Assembly: GCA_947476855.1 (NCBI GenBank)
Contig: CANJSR010000188.1
Coordinates: forward strand, 1-8,812
Length of the DNA stretch: 8,812 nt
Source: Acetobacteraceae bacterium
GTDB lineage: Bacteria; Pseudomonadota; Alphaproteobacteria; Acetobacterales; Acetobacteraceae
Direction: 5' to 3'
The notes beneath the pieces are model-generated. The model saw nothing but the letters and a program-made list of their open reading frames with translations. It did no database searches and was not told where the DNA came from. The position numbers and the translations under genes are program-made. Below are positions 1 to 6,174 of this stretch, piece by piece; the first letter of the stretch is position 1, and each line of letters starts with the position of its first letter.

Positions 1-140
1 GTTCGCCGTCTGGTCTGTTCGGGTTATCTTGACCGCTGCACTCATTCCGCTCCCCCATCGTCGCGGTGCGTCAACGGCCCTACCGAATCAGGACTTCACG
101 CCGATTCCTAGTCCCCAGCGTGAGTCAGCGGTTGGGGCGG
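1..140. other. Upstream stretch with no convincing gene
   Basis: No reading frame here has both a plausible start with ribosome binding site and a recognisable protein. One plus frame is open from base 1 to a TAG at 109-111 and could be the last codons of a gene outside the window, but its translation is rich in Cys, Ser and Pro and matches nothing I know. An imperfect inverted repeat (GACTTCACG at 92-100 against CGTGAGTC at 119-126, one bulged T) could form a hairpin, but no T-run follows it, so I do not call a terminator. Confidence 0.4.
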
Positions 141-170
141 TTGGTATTATATCTTTTGCAATCATATACT
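141..170 (+). promoter_or_regulatory. Candidate sigma70-type promoter for the small lipoprotein gene
   Basis: A -35-like TTGGTA (141-146, four of six matches to TTGACA) and a -10-like TATACT (165-170, five of six matches to TATAAT) are separated by 18 bases. They lie in a conspicuously AT-rich island (about 144-180) inside GC-rich DNA. Transcription would start near 177, giving a leader of about 58 bases before the ATG at 235. The spacing and base composition support a real promoter; the -35 match is only moderate. Confidence 0.5.
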
Positions 171-234
171 GTGATGGAATGGCCGAACGGCCAACGACCC
201 GATTGGAAAGTCTGAATGCCCGGGGAGGGGTGCC

Positions 235-501
235 ATGCGGTGTTTCGTAACGGCAACATGCGGCATGCTGTGGCTTGCCGGCTGCGCTCAACCCGAACCG
301 GCGGTGGTTGCATCGTTCGAGGCGCCGTTGCCCCCGGCGGCACCGATCAGGCTGATGCCCGATGTGCCGTTCAGGGCGCCCGTTCCTGTCGTCGCGCGGG
401 TCGACCCGCGGGTGAAATTCACGACCAGTCCAGACTGTCACTACACAAACTATGACGGGTCCTGCAAATTCAAGAAGTACCCGTCCTACAGAATTCAGTA
501 G
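235..501 (+). CDS. Small predicted lipoprotein, function unknown
   Basis: This encodes 88 residues. The N-terminus is a short signal peptide of the lipoprotein type: Met-Arg-Cys start, hydrophobic stretch, then the lipobox LAGC with the acylated cysteine at residue 17. The mature protein would therefore be anchored by lipid in the cell envelope. Residues 18-60 are rich in Pro, Ala and Val and look extended or disordered. The last 25 residues contain two cysteines (in SPDCHY and GSCKFKK), many aromatics and lysines, and could form a small disulfide-linked end domain. A strong ribosome binding site (GGAGG at 224-228, six bases before the ATG) and the promoter at 141-170 support expression as a single gene. 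A convergent gene follows after a hairpin. I do not recognise a family. Gene reality is fairly sure and lipoprotein nature is likely; function is not known. Confidence 0.72.
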   Translation: MRCFVTATCGMLWLAGCAQPEPAVVASFEAPLPPAAPIRLMPDVPFRAPVPVVARVDPRVKFTTSPDCHYTNYDGSCKFKKYPSYRIQ

Positions 502-512
502 GTCTGGTCGAA

Positions 513-530
513 GCCCACCGCTCCGTGGGC
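513..530. terminator. Candidate hairpin between convergent genes
   Basis: GCCCAC (513-518) and GTGGGC (525-530) form a perfect 6-bp stem with a 6-base loop. It sits in the 36-base gap between the stop of the lipoprotein gene (501) and the stop of the convergent gene (538). The position suits a terminator acting in both directions, but there is no T-run on either side, so intrinsic termination is unproven. Confidence 0.3.
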
Positions 531-537
531 GCAGGCG

Positions 538-840
538 TCAGATCGACCCTGATTGCTTGAGGTCGCGGGTCAAGCGCTGCACCGCGTTGGCGCCGAAGGC
601 CACATGCAGCCGCCGGCCAACCATCACCGCCAGCCAGTCCGGACGCTCCCGCAGCACCCCTTCCTGTATCAGGCGATCCATCTCGTCCGCGATCGCCTCA
701 TTGATCTGGTTGATCACGTCATCGTCCATCGGGCGGCCGGCGAATGCCTTGACCCGCGCATTCAGGCGGGCCGTGGCAAACACCTCCCGATCGCTGACCG
801 TCGAGGGAGTCTCGAACAGAAGCTTGTGCAGATCGACCAT
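538..840 (-). CDS. Hypothetical protein, 100 residues
   Basis: I do not recognise this protein. It is 100 residues, soluble, with no signal peptide or membrane segment and no cysteine. Residues 20-35 (ATARLNARVKAFAGRP) and 38-63 (DDDVINQINEAIADEMDRL and onward) look like two amphipathic helices. A Trp-containing stretch with paired Arg (WLAVMVGRR, about 68-76) follows, then a basic helical tail. The composition is protein-like and fits the GC-rich codon pattern. The start is the only ATG available: an in-frame TGA lies at 877-879 and no GTG or TTG lies between. No good ribosome binding site precedes it, which weakens the call. It is transcribed convergently with the lipoprotein gene and divergently from the methyltransferase gene. 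It could be a small accessory or regulatory protein; nothing in the neighbourhood assigns it to a pathway. Confidence 0.55.
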   Translation of the reverse strand: MVDLHKLLFETPSTVSDREVFATARLNARVKAFAGRPMDDDVINQINEAIADEMDRLIQEGVLRERPDWLAVMVGRRLHVAFGANAVQRLTRDLKQSGSI

Positions 841-849
841 CGGAGGATC

Positions 850-969
850 ATGAAGCGCCGTGATGGGGAATGTCCATCATCGGTTGCTTTCGAGGCCGGA
901 AACGGGGATCAGGGGGGCGGCGCGCCAGGCGCGCCACGAACCTTCCGCAAGGGATTGCCACTCGGATGA
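850..969 (+). CDS. Possible 39-codon upstream ORF overlapping the methyltransferase start
   Basis: An ATG at 850 follows GGAGG (842-846) and opens a 39-codon frame whose TGA (967-969) overlaps the ATG of the DUF938 gene (966-968) in an ATGA arrangement, the usual layout for translational coupling. The predicted peptide starts MKRRDGE and is rich in Gly, Pro and Arg, with no recognisable domain. The gap between GGAGG and ATG is only 3 bases, shorter than ideal, and the peptide is low in complexity. It may be a leader peptide, or chance, because stop codons are rare in GC-rich DNA. Confidence 0.22.
   Translation: MKRRDGECPSSVAFEAGNGDQGGGAPGAPRTFRKGLPLG
919..935. repeat. Tandem GGCGCGCC palindrome pair
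   Basis: Two copies of the self-complementary octamer GGCGCGCC (919-926 and 928-935) are separated by one A. The pair is both a direct and an inverted repeat and sits 31 bases upstream of the methyltransferase ATG. It could be a protein-binding site or a very stable RNA stem; it may also be a product of high GC. Confidence 0.45.
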
Positions 970-1565
970 ATGCCGCCAAGTCCGCCCCCGCCGCCGGGCG
1001 CAACCGTGAGCCGATCCTGGGGGTGCTGCGAGACCTCCTGCCGCGGCCGGCGCTGGTCCTGGAGATCGCCAGCGGCACGGGCGAGCACGCCGTGTGGTTC
1101 GGCCAGGCCTTGCCCGATCTGACGTGGCAGCCGACCGACCGCGATGAGGAGGCCTTGAGCAGCATCGCCGCCTGGCGTGACCTGGCGGGGCTACCGAATG
1201 TGCTGCCGCCGCTCCGGCTGGATGCCTCGGCCGACACCTGGCCGATCGCCGAGGCGGACGCGATCGTCTCGATCAACATGGTCCATATCGCGCCCTGGGG
1301 CGCCACGCAGGGGCTGATCGCGGGTGCCGGACGGGTGCTGACCCAAGGGGGGATGCTGTTCCTGTATGGCCCGTTCCGCGAGGGGGGCGTCCATACCGGC
1401 CCCGGCAACGCGGCGTTCGATGCGGACCTGCGGGCGCGCGACCCATCCTGGGGCATACGCGACCTTGACGAGATCACCGCGCTGGCGGGTCAGCACGGGC
1501 TTGTGCGATCGGACCGGATCCCGATGCCGGCGAACAATCTGAGCGTGGTGTTCCGCCGGCGCTGA
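966..1565 (+). CDS. DUF938 family class I SAM-dependent methyltransferase
   Basis: A 199-residue protein of the DUF938 family, predicted to be a Rossmann-fold methyltransferase using S-adenosylmethionine; the acceptor substrate of this family is not known to me. Family marks seen: NREPIL near the start (13-18), the glycine-rich SAM-binding motif I EIASGTGEHA (33-42), WQPTDRD with an acidic motif II residue (D58), SINMVHIAPW (102-111) in the motif IV position, then GGMLFLYGPF (128-137) and PANNLSVVFRR at the C-terminus. Length is normal for the family. I chose the ATG at 966 rather than the in-frame ATG at 870. The family homology begins around residue 7, AAGGGA (948-953) lies upstream, and the extra 32 residues from 870 are Arg/Gly-rich and unlike the family. 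The gene is single, divergent from the 100-residue gene and convergent with sufA, so it is not part of the SUF operon. Cytoplasmic. Confidence 0.9.
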   Translation: MNAAKSAPAAGRNREPILGVLRDLLPRPALVLEIASGTGEHAVWFGQALPDLTWQPTDRDEEALSSIAAWRDLAGLPNVLPPLRLDASADTWPIAEADAIVSINMVHIAPWGATQGLIAGAGRVLTQGGMLFLYGPFREGGVHTGPGNAAFDADLRARDPSWGIRDLDEITALAGQHGLVRSDRIPMPANNLSVVFRRR

Positions 1566-1571
1566 CTGCGT

Positions 1572-1592
1572 GGTTACCGGCCTCGCCGGACC
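1572..1592. terminator. Candidate hairpin between the methyltransferase gene and sufA
   Basis: CCGGC (1577-1581) and GCCGG (1585-1589) pair around a CTC loop, with an outer GGT (1572-1574) and ACC (1590-1592) extending the stem across a TA bulge. It occupies the 34-base gap between the two convergent stop codons (1565 and 1600), so it could end transcripts from both sides. There is no T-run, so the call rests on position and stem only. Confidence 0.35.
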
Positions 1593-1599
1593 TCCAGCC

Positions 1600-1983
1600 T
1601 CAGACGTGGAAGCTTTCCCCGCAGCCGCAGCGGCCCTTCTCATTCGGATTGACGAAGGTGAAGCCCGAGGTGAGCTTCTTGACCTCGTAGTCCATCACCG
1701 AGCCGATCAGGAACAGGCTGGCCTTGCGGTCCACCAGGACGGTCAGTTCCTTGTCCTTGACCACTTCATCGGTCGGCGCGGGGGCGTCGGTCCAGGTCAG
1801 GTCATAGGACAGGCCCGAGCAACCCTTGGTGTTGACGCCGATGCGCAGCAGCTTTCCTTGCTCACCCTTGTCATACAGGCGGCGCAGGCGTTCTGCCGCG
1901 GCGTCGGTCAGGGTCATCAGGGGCGGCAACGCGCGGGTCTTGCGCGCGGGTGCCGGAGTGATGGTCGCCGTGTTCGTGTTCAT
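1600..1983 (-). CDS. sufA: SufA: A-type iron-sulfur carrier
   Basis: Last gene of the SUF operon. It encodes an A-type carrier (HesB/IscA/SufA family) that receives clusters from the SufBCD scaffold and delivers them to client enzymes in the cytoplasm. The three conserved cluster ligands are present: Cys in NTKGCSGLSYDL and the two Cys of GRCGCGESF near the C-terminus (residues 55, 119 and 121 from this start). The final FHV and the FTFVNPNEKG run are typical. I prefer the ATG at 1983 (127 residues) because GGAG lies the right distance upstream of it. The in-frame ATG at 1995 would add four residues (MEHT) but has a poor ribosome binding site. The first 20 residues (Thr/Ala/Pro/Arg-rich) are outside the conserved domain. 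SufA, IscA and ErpA are hard to separate by sequence alone; the operon favours SufA. Confidence 0.93.
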   Translation of the reverse strand: MNTNTATITPAPARKTRALPPLMTLTDAAAERLRRLYDKGEQGKLLRIGVNTKGCSGLSYDLTWTDAPAPTDEVVKDKELTVLVDRKASLFLIGSVMDYEVKKLTSGFTFVNPNEKGRCGCGESFHV

Positions 1984-2006
1984 GGTGTGCTCCATCTCGC
2001 GGCCGA

Positions 2007-2366
2007 TCAGAACATGTTCAACTGCAGGCGGGCTTCTTCGGTCATCCGGCTCTGATCCCAGGGCGGATCCCAGACGGTCTCGACCTCGCAGGAGGTCACG
2101 CCCGGTACCGCCATCACCGCGGCCCGCACCTGCTCGGGCAGTTCCTGGGCGCTGGGGCAGGCCGGGGCGGTCAGTGTCATCTCCACCTTCACCGCGCCAT
2201 CATCATGGATGTCGACGGCATAGATAAGGCCGAGTTCGTAGATATTCACCGGGATTTCCGGATCATACACGGTGGCGATGGCGTCGATCAGGGTCGTTTC
2301 CGACAGCCGAGCGGGCACTTCCCCTTCGGGAGTCCAGGCGGAGTGCGGCTTGGATGCGTCGTTCAT
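2007..2366 (-). CDS. sufT: SufT: DUF59/MIP18-domain Fe-S assembly protein
   Basis: A 119-residue protein of the MIP18 (DUF59) family in the SufT subgroup, an accessory factor in Fe-S protein maturation that often accompanies SUF genes. Family marks: DPEIPVNIYELGLIY (35-49), then VEMTLTAPACP with the conserved cysteine C70, PEQVRAAVMAVPGV (77-90), and the C-terminal VWDPPWDQSRMTEEARLQL (98-116), which is typical of the PaaD-like/SufT group. The exact chemistry of SufT is not settled; roles in cluster transfer to client proteins have been proposed. The start at 2366 overlaps the sufU stop in an ATGA, and a purine-rich GAGGGGGA precedes it. The longer in-frame ATG at 2444 would only read through the sufU region and is rejected. 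An aromatic-ring-hydroxylase PaaD role is unlikely in this context. Confidence 0.92.
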   Translation of the reverse strand: MNDASKPHSAWTPEGEVPARLSETTLIDAIATVYDPEIPVNIYELGLIYAVDIHDDGAVKVEMTLTAPACPSAQELPEQVRAAVMAVPGVTSCEVETVWDPPWDQSRMTEEARLQLNMF

Positions 2367-2881
2367 GGTTCCCCCTCGGCGCTGGTCGCTTCCCTGGTGC
2401 CATCCAGCGCGGCGATCAGCGCGTGCCACGGCAAAGTCGCGCATTTCACGCGTGACGGATAATCATGAACGCCCGACAGCGGGGCCAACCGCTCCATCGG
2501 TTCCGCGAGGGCCGGTCCGCACTGCGGGCAGACGCCGGTGCGGGCCATCTCCCGGAACGCGGCGAACAAAGCCCGCGTGTCGGTCTTGTCCCGGCCTTCG
2601 ACGGTTTCCGCCATCAGGTCGGCCGAGGCGACGCTGATCGCGCAGCCCCGCGCATCGAAGCCGGTGTGGGCGATGCGGCCGTCGGCGGCGAACTTCACCC
2701 AGACCTGCACCCGGTCGCCGCACATCGGGTTGTCGCCCTTGGCGGTCACGTCGAAGTCGTCGAGGCGCTTGCCATGGCGCGGCTTGCGGCCACGATCCAG
2801 GATCACTTCCTGGTACAGGTCGCGCAGATCGTCGAAACTGTCCGCCGCCACGGCCTGAGGCTGGGACTGGGTGTGGGGCAT
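2363..2881 (-). CDS. sufU: SufU: zinc-dependent sulfur acceptor for SufS (IscU-like)
   Basis: A 172-residue SufU-type protein. In Bacillus, SufU is a zinc protein that accepts persulfide sulfur from SufS rather than acting as the main scaffold, and here it sits where SufE would be expected. Zinc-site motifs are all present: DNPMCGDRV (C54 and D56), FDARGCAIS (C80) and RVKCATLPWHAL (C147). The insertion before the last cysteine that separates SufU from IscU is present (about 115-143, ending LSGVHDYPSR). Unusually, that insertion holds a second cysteine pair, CPQC (C118 and C121), absent from Bacillus SufU as I remember it. The first 14 residues are a polar Gln/Ala-rich extension. The ATG at 2881 shares its A with the sufS stop (TAATG), so translation is probably coupled; the stop overlaps sufT by four bases. 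NifU/IscU scaffold function is the alternative, but the insertion and operon favour SufU. Confidence 0.93.
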   Translation of the reverse strand: MPHTQSQPQAVAADSFDDLRDLYQEVILDRGRKPRHGKRLDDFDVTAKGDNPMCGDRVQVWVKFAADGRIAHTGFDARGCAISVASADLMAETVEGRDKTDTRALFAAFREMARTGVCPQCGPALAEPMERLAPLSGVHDYPSRVKCATLPWHALIAALDGTREATSAEGEP

Positions 2882-4125
2882 TACTTGAAGAACTCCCGCA
2901 CCCGGGTCAGCGCGTCGGCGAGTGCGTCGACTTCCGCCAGCGTCGTATAGACACCGAAGCTGGCCCGCGCGGTGCTGTCCAGGCCCAGCCGGCGCATCAG
3001 CGGTTCGGCGCAGTGATGGCCGGCTCGCACGGCGATGCCCTGGCGGTCGAGCAACGTCGCCACGTCGTGGGCATGCGCCTTGTCCATGGTGAAGGACACG
3101 ACGCCGCCGCGATCCTGCGCCCGCCCGATGATCGTCACGCCGTCAATGGCGGACAATTTCGACAGCGCGTGATCGACCAGGGCGGCCTCATGCGCCGCGA
3201 TGGCGTCATAGCCGATGGACTGGACGTAATCGATCGCCGCCTTCAGGCCGATGCCTTCCAGGATCGGCGGGGTCCCGGCCTCGAACTTATGCGGCACCTC
3301 GGCCCAGGTGGATTTCTCGTAGCTGACCGAGGAGATCATGTCGCCGCCGCCCAGGAAGGGGGGCATCCGCTCCAGCAGTTCCCGCCGTCCCCACAGGACG
3401 CCGATGCCGGTGGGGCCATACAGCTTGTGCCCGGTCCAGGCGTAGAAATCGCAGCCCAGAGCCTGCACGTCGACGCGGCGGTGGACCACGGCCTGGGAGC
3501 CGTCGAACAGCACCTTCGCCCCGTGTGCATGCGCGATGGCCACGATCCGTTCGGCCGGCGTGACCGAACCCAGGACGTTGGACATATGGGTGATGGACAC
3601 CAGCCCGACCTTGCCGTCGGCGAACAGCGCCTCGAACGCTTCCAGGTCCAGTTCACCGGCGTCGGTGATCGGCGCCACCCGCAATTCGATGCCGCGCTCA
3701 TCGCGCAGCATCTGCCAGGGGACGATGTTGGAATGATGCTCCATGCCGGAGATCACCACGGCCTGGCCGGGTTGCAGGACGCCGCGCCCGTAGCTGTGCG
3801 CCATCAGGTTCAGCGCGCCGGTCACGCTCTGCGTCAGCACGATCTCGTGCCGGTCGGAGGCGTTCATCAGGGTCGCGATCGCGTCGCGCGCGGCTTCGTA
3901 GGCCTCGGTGGTCCGCTCGCTCATCCAATGCAGGCCGCGATGGACGTTCGCGTATTGCGTTTCCATCGCGTTGCGCATGGCATCGATGACGGCGCGCGGC
4001 TTCTGGGCGGAGGCGGCGCTGTCGAGGAACACGAGCGGCTTGCCGCGCACGGTCTGGGTCAGGATCGGGAAATCCTGGCGGATGCGCGCGACGTCGAAGG
4101 CCGCCGGCTTGGTGATGGCGTTCAT
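2881..4125 (-). CDS. sufS: SufS: group II cysteine desulfurase
   Basis: A 414-residue PLP enzyme that converts cysteine to alanine and holds the sulfur as a persulfide for SUF cluster assembly. Visible active-site features: the aromatic-ring-stacking histidine in ISGMEHHSN (125-133), LFDGSQ with D208 and Q211, the Schiff-base lysine K234 in WTGHKLYGPTGIG, the catalytic cysteine C372 in RAGHHCAEPL, and R387 in TARASFGVY for substrate carboxylate binding. Length and the RxGHHC motif mark it as SufS (group II) rather than IscS/NifS. His353 (AHAHDVATLLD) lies 19 residues before the catalytic Cys, matching the histidine that swaps onto the SufU zinc in the Bacillus complex. This fits the adjacent sufU. 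The start at 4125 overlaps the sufD stop (ATGA) and has GGGAG upstream. The longer in-frame start at 4188 falls inside sufD and is rejected. Confidence 0.96.
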   Translation of the reverse strand: MNAITKPAAFDVARIRQDFPILTQTVRGKPLVFLDSAASAQKPRAVIDAMRNAMETQYANVHRGLHWMSERTTEAYEAARDAIATLMNASDRHEIVLTQSVTGALNLMAHSYGRGVLQPGQAVVISGMEHHSNIVPWQMLRDERGIELRVAPITDAGELDLEAFEALFADGKVGLVSITHMSNVLGSVTPAERIVAIAHAHGAKVLFDGSQAVVHRRVDVQALGCDFYAWTGHKLYGPTGIGVLWGRRELLERMPPFLGGGDMISSVSYEKSTWAEVPHKFEAGTPPILEGIGLKAAIDYVQSIGYDAIAAHEAALVDHALSKLSAIDGVTIIGRAQDRGGVVSFTMDKAHAHDVATLLDRQGIAVRAGHHCAEPLMRRLGLDSTARASFGVYTTLAEVDALADALTRVREFFK

Positions 4126-5423
4126 GCCGCTGCTCCCGACCGGGATGCGGTCGCGTCTGTATCCATCGGCATGGCCTGTCTGTCCCACCAGCGTTGCACA
4201 CTGTCTTCCAGTATGGCGCGGATAGGTTCGCTGGTCACGGCGTCGAGCCCTTCCTGGAGGAAGGCGCGGACCAGCAGGGCGCGGGCCTCACTGTCCGGGA
4301 TGCCACGGCTGCGGAGGTAGAAAAGCTGTTCGGCGTCGAGTTCGCCCACCGTCGCGCCGTGGCTGCACTTCACGTCGTCGGCGAAGATTTCCAGCTCCGG
4401 CTTGCTGTCGATCTCCGCATCCGGGGACAGCAGCAGCGCCTGGTTCATCTGGAACCCGTCGGTCTTCTGCGCGGCGCGGGCAACCTCGATCCGGCCCTGG
4501 AACACGCCGCGGGACCGGCCGGCCAGGACGTTGCGCACCGTCTGGCGGGAGGTGCCGCGCAGTTCGGCATGACGCACGACCGAGGTGAAATCGGCATGCT
4601 GGGTGCCCGTCAGCAGTTGCGCGCCGTTCATATGCGCGATGGCGTCGGTGCCGGACAGGATGGCGTGGAACTCGGCCCGCGTGACACGGGCGCCGAGGTT
4701 CAGGGTGAACCCGTCATAGGTGCCGGATTGGGCGATATCGATATAGAGCGTGGCGAGGTGGAACGCACCGACCGCTTCATCCTGCAGGCGCACATGTGTC
4801 AGGTGGGCGTTGGCGCCGACCCGCGCTTCGGTAACCGGATTGTGCAGATACGTGCCCTCGCCGATCGCGATCTCCACCACGGTCAGGCGGGCGCCGTCTT
4901 CCAGGTGGATCGAATGGCGCGGATGCACCGCGGCGGTCCCGGTCGCGAGGCTGACCAGGCGTACGACGCCGCCATCCGCGCCGGCCGGGATGTGCAGACG
5001 TGCGCCGTCCTCGGCGAGCATCGTGTTCAGCGCGACCATCGGTTCCCGGTCGGCCCGTGCGAGGGTGCCGAAATCGGGATGGTCGGCGAAGGTCGAGAAA
5101 CCGGCGGGCGGGTTAGACAGGTCGGCGCGGAAGCGGCCATCGACGAAGACGATCAGCGCCGCGTCCAGCACCGGTGCGCTGGCCAGCAGGGCGGAAACGT
5201 CATGAGGCGCGGCCAGGGTCTGGAACGCGGCTTCGGCGACCGGGCGCAGGGAGGTGTATTTCCACGCCTCGATCCGGCGCGCCGACGTCCCGCCGGGCAG
5301 ACCCGCCGAACGGAACGCCGTCGCGGCGGCGTCGCGGATCGCGGGATCGCCGGGCAGCCGGTCGCGGAGCGCGTCGTACTGCGCCAGGAAGCCGAGGGCG
5401 CCGCGTTGGACGGGCGCGTTCAT
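4122..5423 (-). CDS. sufD: SufD: scaffold subunit of SufBCD
   Basis: A 433-residue SufD, paralogue of SufB and partner in the SufB-SufC2-SufD scaffold on which clusters are assembled. The N-terminal helical region contains ARRIEAWKYTSLRP (48-61), typical of SufD. The middle (about 150-350) is the right-handed beta-helix core, with repeated short hydrophobic strands. The C-terminal signature runs FQGRIEV (308-314), QKTDGFQMNQALLLS (319-333), KPELEIFADDVKCSHGAT (341-358) and EQLFYLRSRG (365-374), followed by the helical SufC-binding end. H355 in CSHGAT corresponds to E. coli SufD His360, important for cluster assembly. The last 15 residues, after the conserved part, are Thr/Ser/Ala-rich and overlap the sufS start. 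The start has a strong GGAGG six bases upstream, inside the end of sufC, with a four-base ATGA overlap. SufD proteins vary more than SufB, and this one is of normal length. Confidence 0.96.
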   Translation of the reverse strand: MNAPVQRGALGFLAQYDALRDRLPGDPAIRDAAATAFRSAGLPGGTSARRIEAWKYTSLRPVAEAAFQTLAAPHDVSALLASAPVLDAALIVFVDGRFRADLSNPPAGFSTFADHPDFGTLARADREPMVALNTMLAEDGARLHIPAGADGGVVRLVSLATGTAAVHPRHSIHLEDGARLTVVEIAIGEGTYLHNPVTEARVGANAHLTHVRLQDEAVGAFHLATLYIDIAQSGTYDGFTLNLGARVTRAEFHAILSGTDAIAHMNGAQLLTGTQHADFTSVVRHAELRGTSRQTVRNVLAGRSRGVFQGRIEVARAAQKTDGFQMNQALLLSPDAEIDSKPELEIFADDVKCSHGATVGELDAEQLFYLRSRGIPDSEARALLVRAFLQEGLDAVTSEPIRAILEDSVQRWWDRQAMPMDTDATASRSGAAA

Positions 5424-6169
5424 GCGGCCTCCGGTATCAGCCCGGCATAGCCGGACTTCTCCAGGTCGCGGGCCAGTTCCGGCCCGCCGCTGCGCACGAT
5501 GCGGCCGCCGGCCAGGACATGCACGCGGTTCGGCACCAGATGGTCGAGCAGGCGCTGGTGATGCGTGATCACCAGGGCGGAGAATTCCGGACCGCGCAGA
5601 GCATTCACCCCGTCCGCGACGATCTTCAGCGCGTCGATGTCGAGGCCGCTGTCGGTCTCATCCAGGATGGCGAGCTTCGGGCGCAGGATCGCCATCTGCA
5701 GCACTTCGTTCCGCTTCTTCTCGCCGCCGGAGAAGCCGACATTGACGTTCCGGCGCAGCATGTCGTCCGGCATCGCCAGCCGCTTCGTTTCGGCGCGGGC
5801 GAGTTTCAGGAACTGCACGGCGTCCAGCTCGCTCTCGCCCCGGCTGCGACGGATCGCGTTCAGGGCGGTGCGGAGGAAGTTGGCGTTGTTGACGCCAGGC
5901 AGTTCGATCGGCGCCTGAAAAGCCAGGAACACGCCGGCGGCGGCGCGTTCTTCCGGTTCCAGGCCCAGCAGGTCAACGCCGTTGAACGTGGCGGTCCCGC
6001 CGGTGACCACATAGTCATCCCGCCCGGACAGCACATAGCCCAGCGTGGACTTGCCGGAGCCGTTCGGCCCCATGATGGCGTGGACCTCCCCGGCGGGCAC
6101 CGTCAGATCGATGCCACGCAGGATCGGCTTGTCGTTGATCGAGGCGGCCAGGCCGCGAATTTCCAGCAT
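5420..6169 (-). CDS. sufC: SufC: ABC-type ATPase of SufBCD
   Basis: A 249-residue soluble ABC ATPase that dimerises on SufB and SufD and uses ATP to drive the structural change needed for cluster formation. All nucleotide-binding motifs are intact: Walker A GPNGSGKST (34-42, K40), Q-loop Q85 in FLAFQAPIELPGV, signature FSGGEKKRNE (146-155), Walker B LAILDETDSGLD with D170 and E171, and switch histidine H203 in ITHHQRLL. The FSGGEKKRNE signature and the ETDSGLDIDAL run are diagnostic of SufC against transporter ATPases, and there is no membrane partner nearby. It begins 5 bases after the sufB stop, with GGTGGGA upstream inside the end of sufB. It ends in a four-base overlap with sufD. Length is normal for the family. 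Confidence 0.97.
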   Translation of the reverse strand: MLEIRGLAASINDKPILRGIDLTVPAGEVHAIMGPNGSGKSTLGYVLSGRDDYVVTGGTATFNGVDLLGLEPEERAAAGVFLAFQAPIELPGVNNANFLRTALNAIRRSRGESELDAVQFLKLARAETKRLAMPDDMLRRNVNVGFSGGEKKRNEVLQMAILRPKLAILDETDSGLDIDALKIVADGVNALRGPEFSALVITHHQRLLDHLVPNRVHVLAGGRIVRSGGPELARDLEKSGYAGLIPEAA

Positions 6170-6174
6170 GCGCT

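Noticed and set aside
88..441. 117-codon minus-strand frame opposite the lipoprotein gene
   Set aside because: Arg/Pro/His-rich shadow; the plus-strand lipoprotein frame has a promoter, a ribosome binding site and a lipobox.
870..965. N-terminal extension of the DUF938 protein from the ATG at 870
   Set aside because: The extra 32 residues are Arg/Gly-rich and unlike the family, whose conserved start falls just after the ATG at 966. The ribosome binding site for 870 abuts the codon.
4126..4188. Longer SufS start at 4188
   Set aside because: It would extend into the sufD coding region with Arg/Gly-rich residues, whereas the ATG at 4125 has a good ribosome binding site and the usual ATGA overlap.
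3013..4320. A 435-codon plus-strand open frame opposite sufS
   Set aside because: It is the shadow of sufS and part of sufD, with no ribosome binding site and no recognisable domains.
4194..5450. A 418-codon plus-strand open frame opposite sufD
   Set aside because: Antisense shadow of sufD; composition is biased and no family motif is visible.
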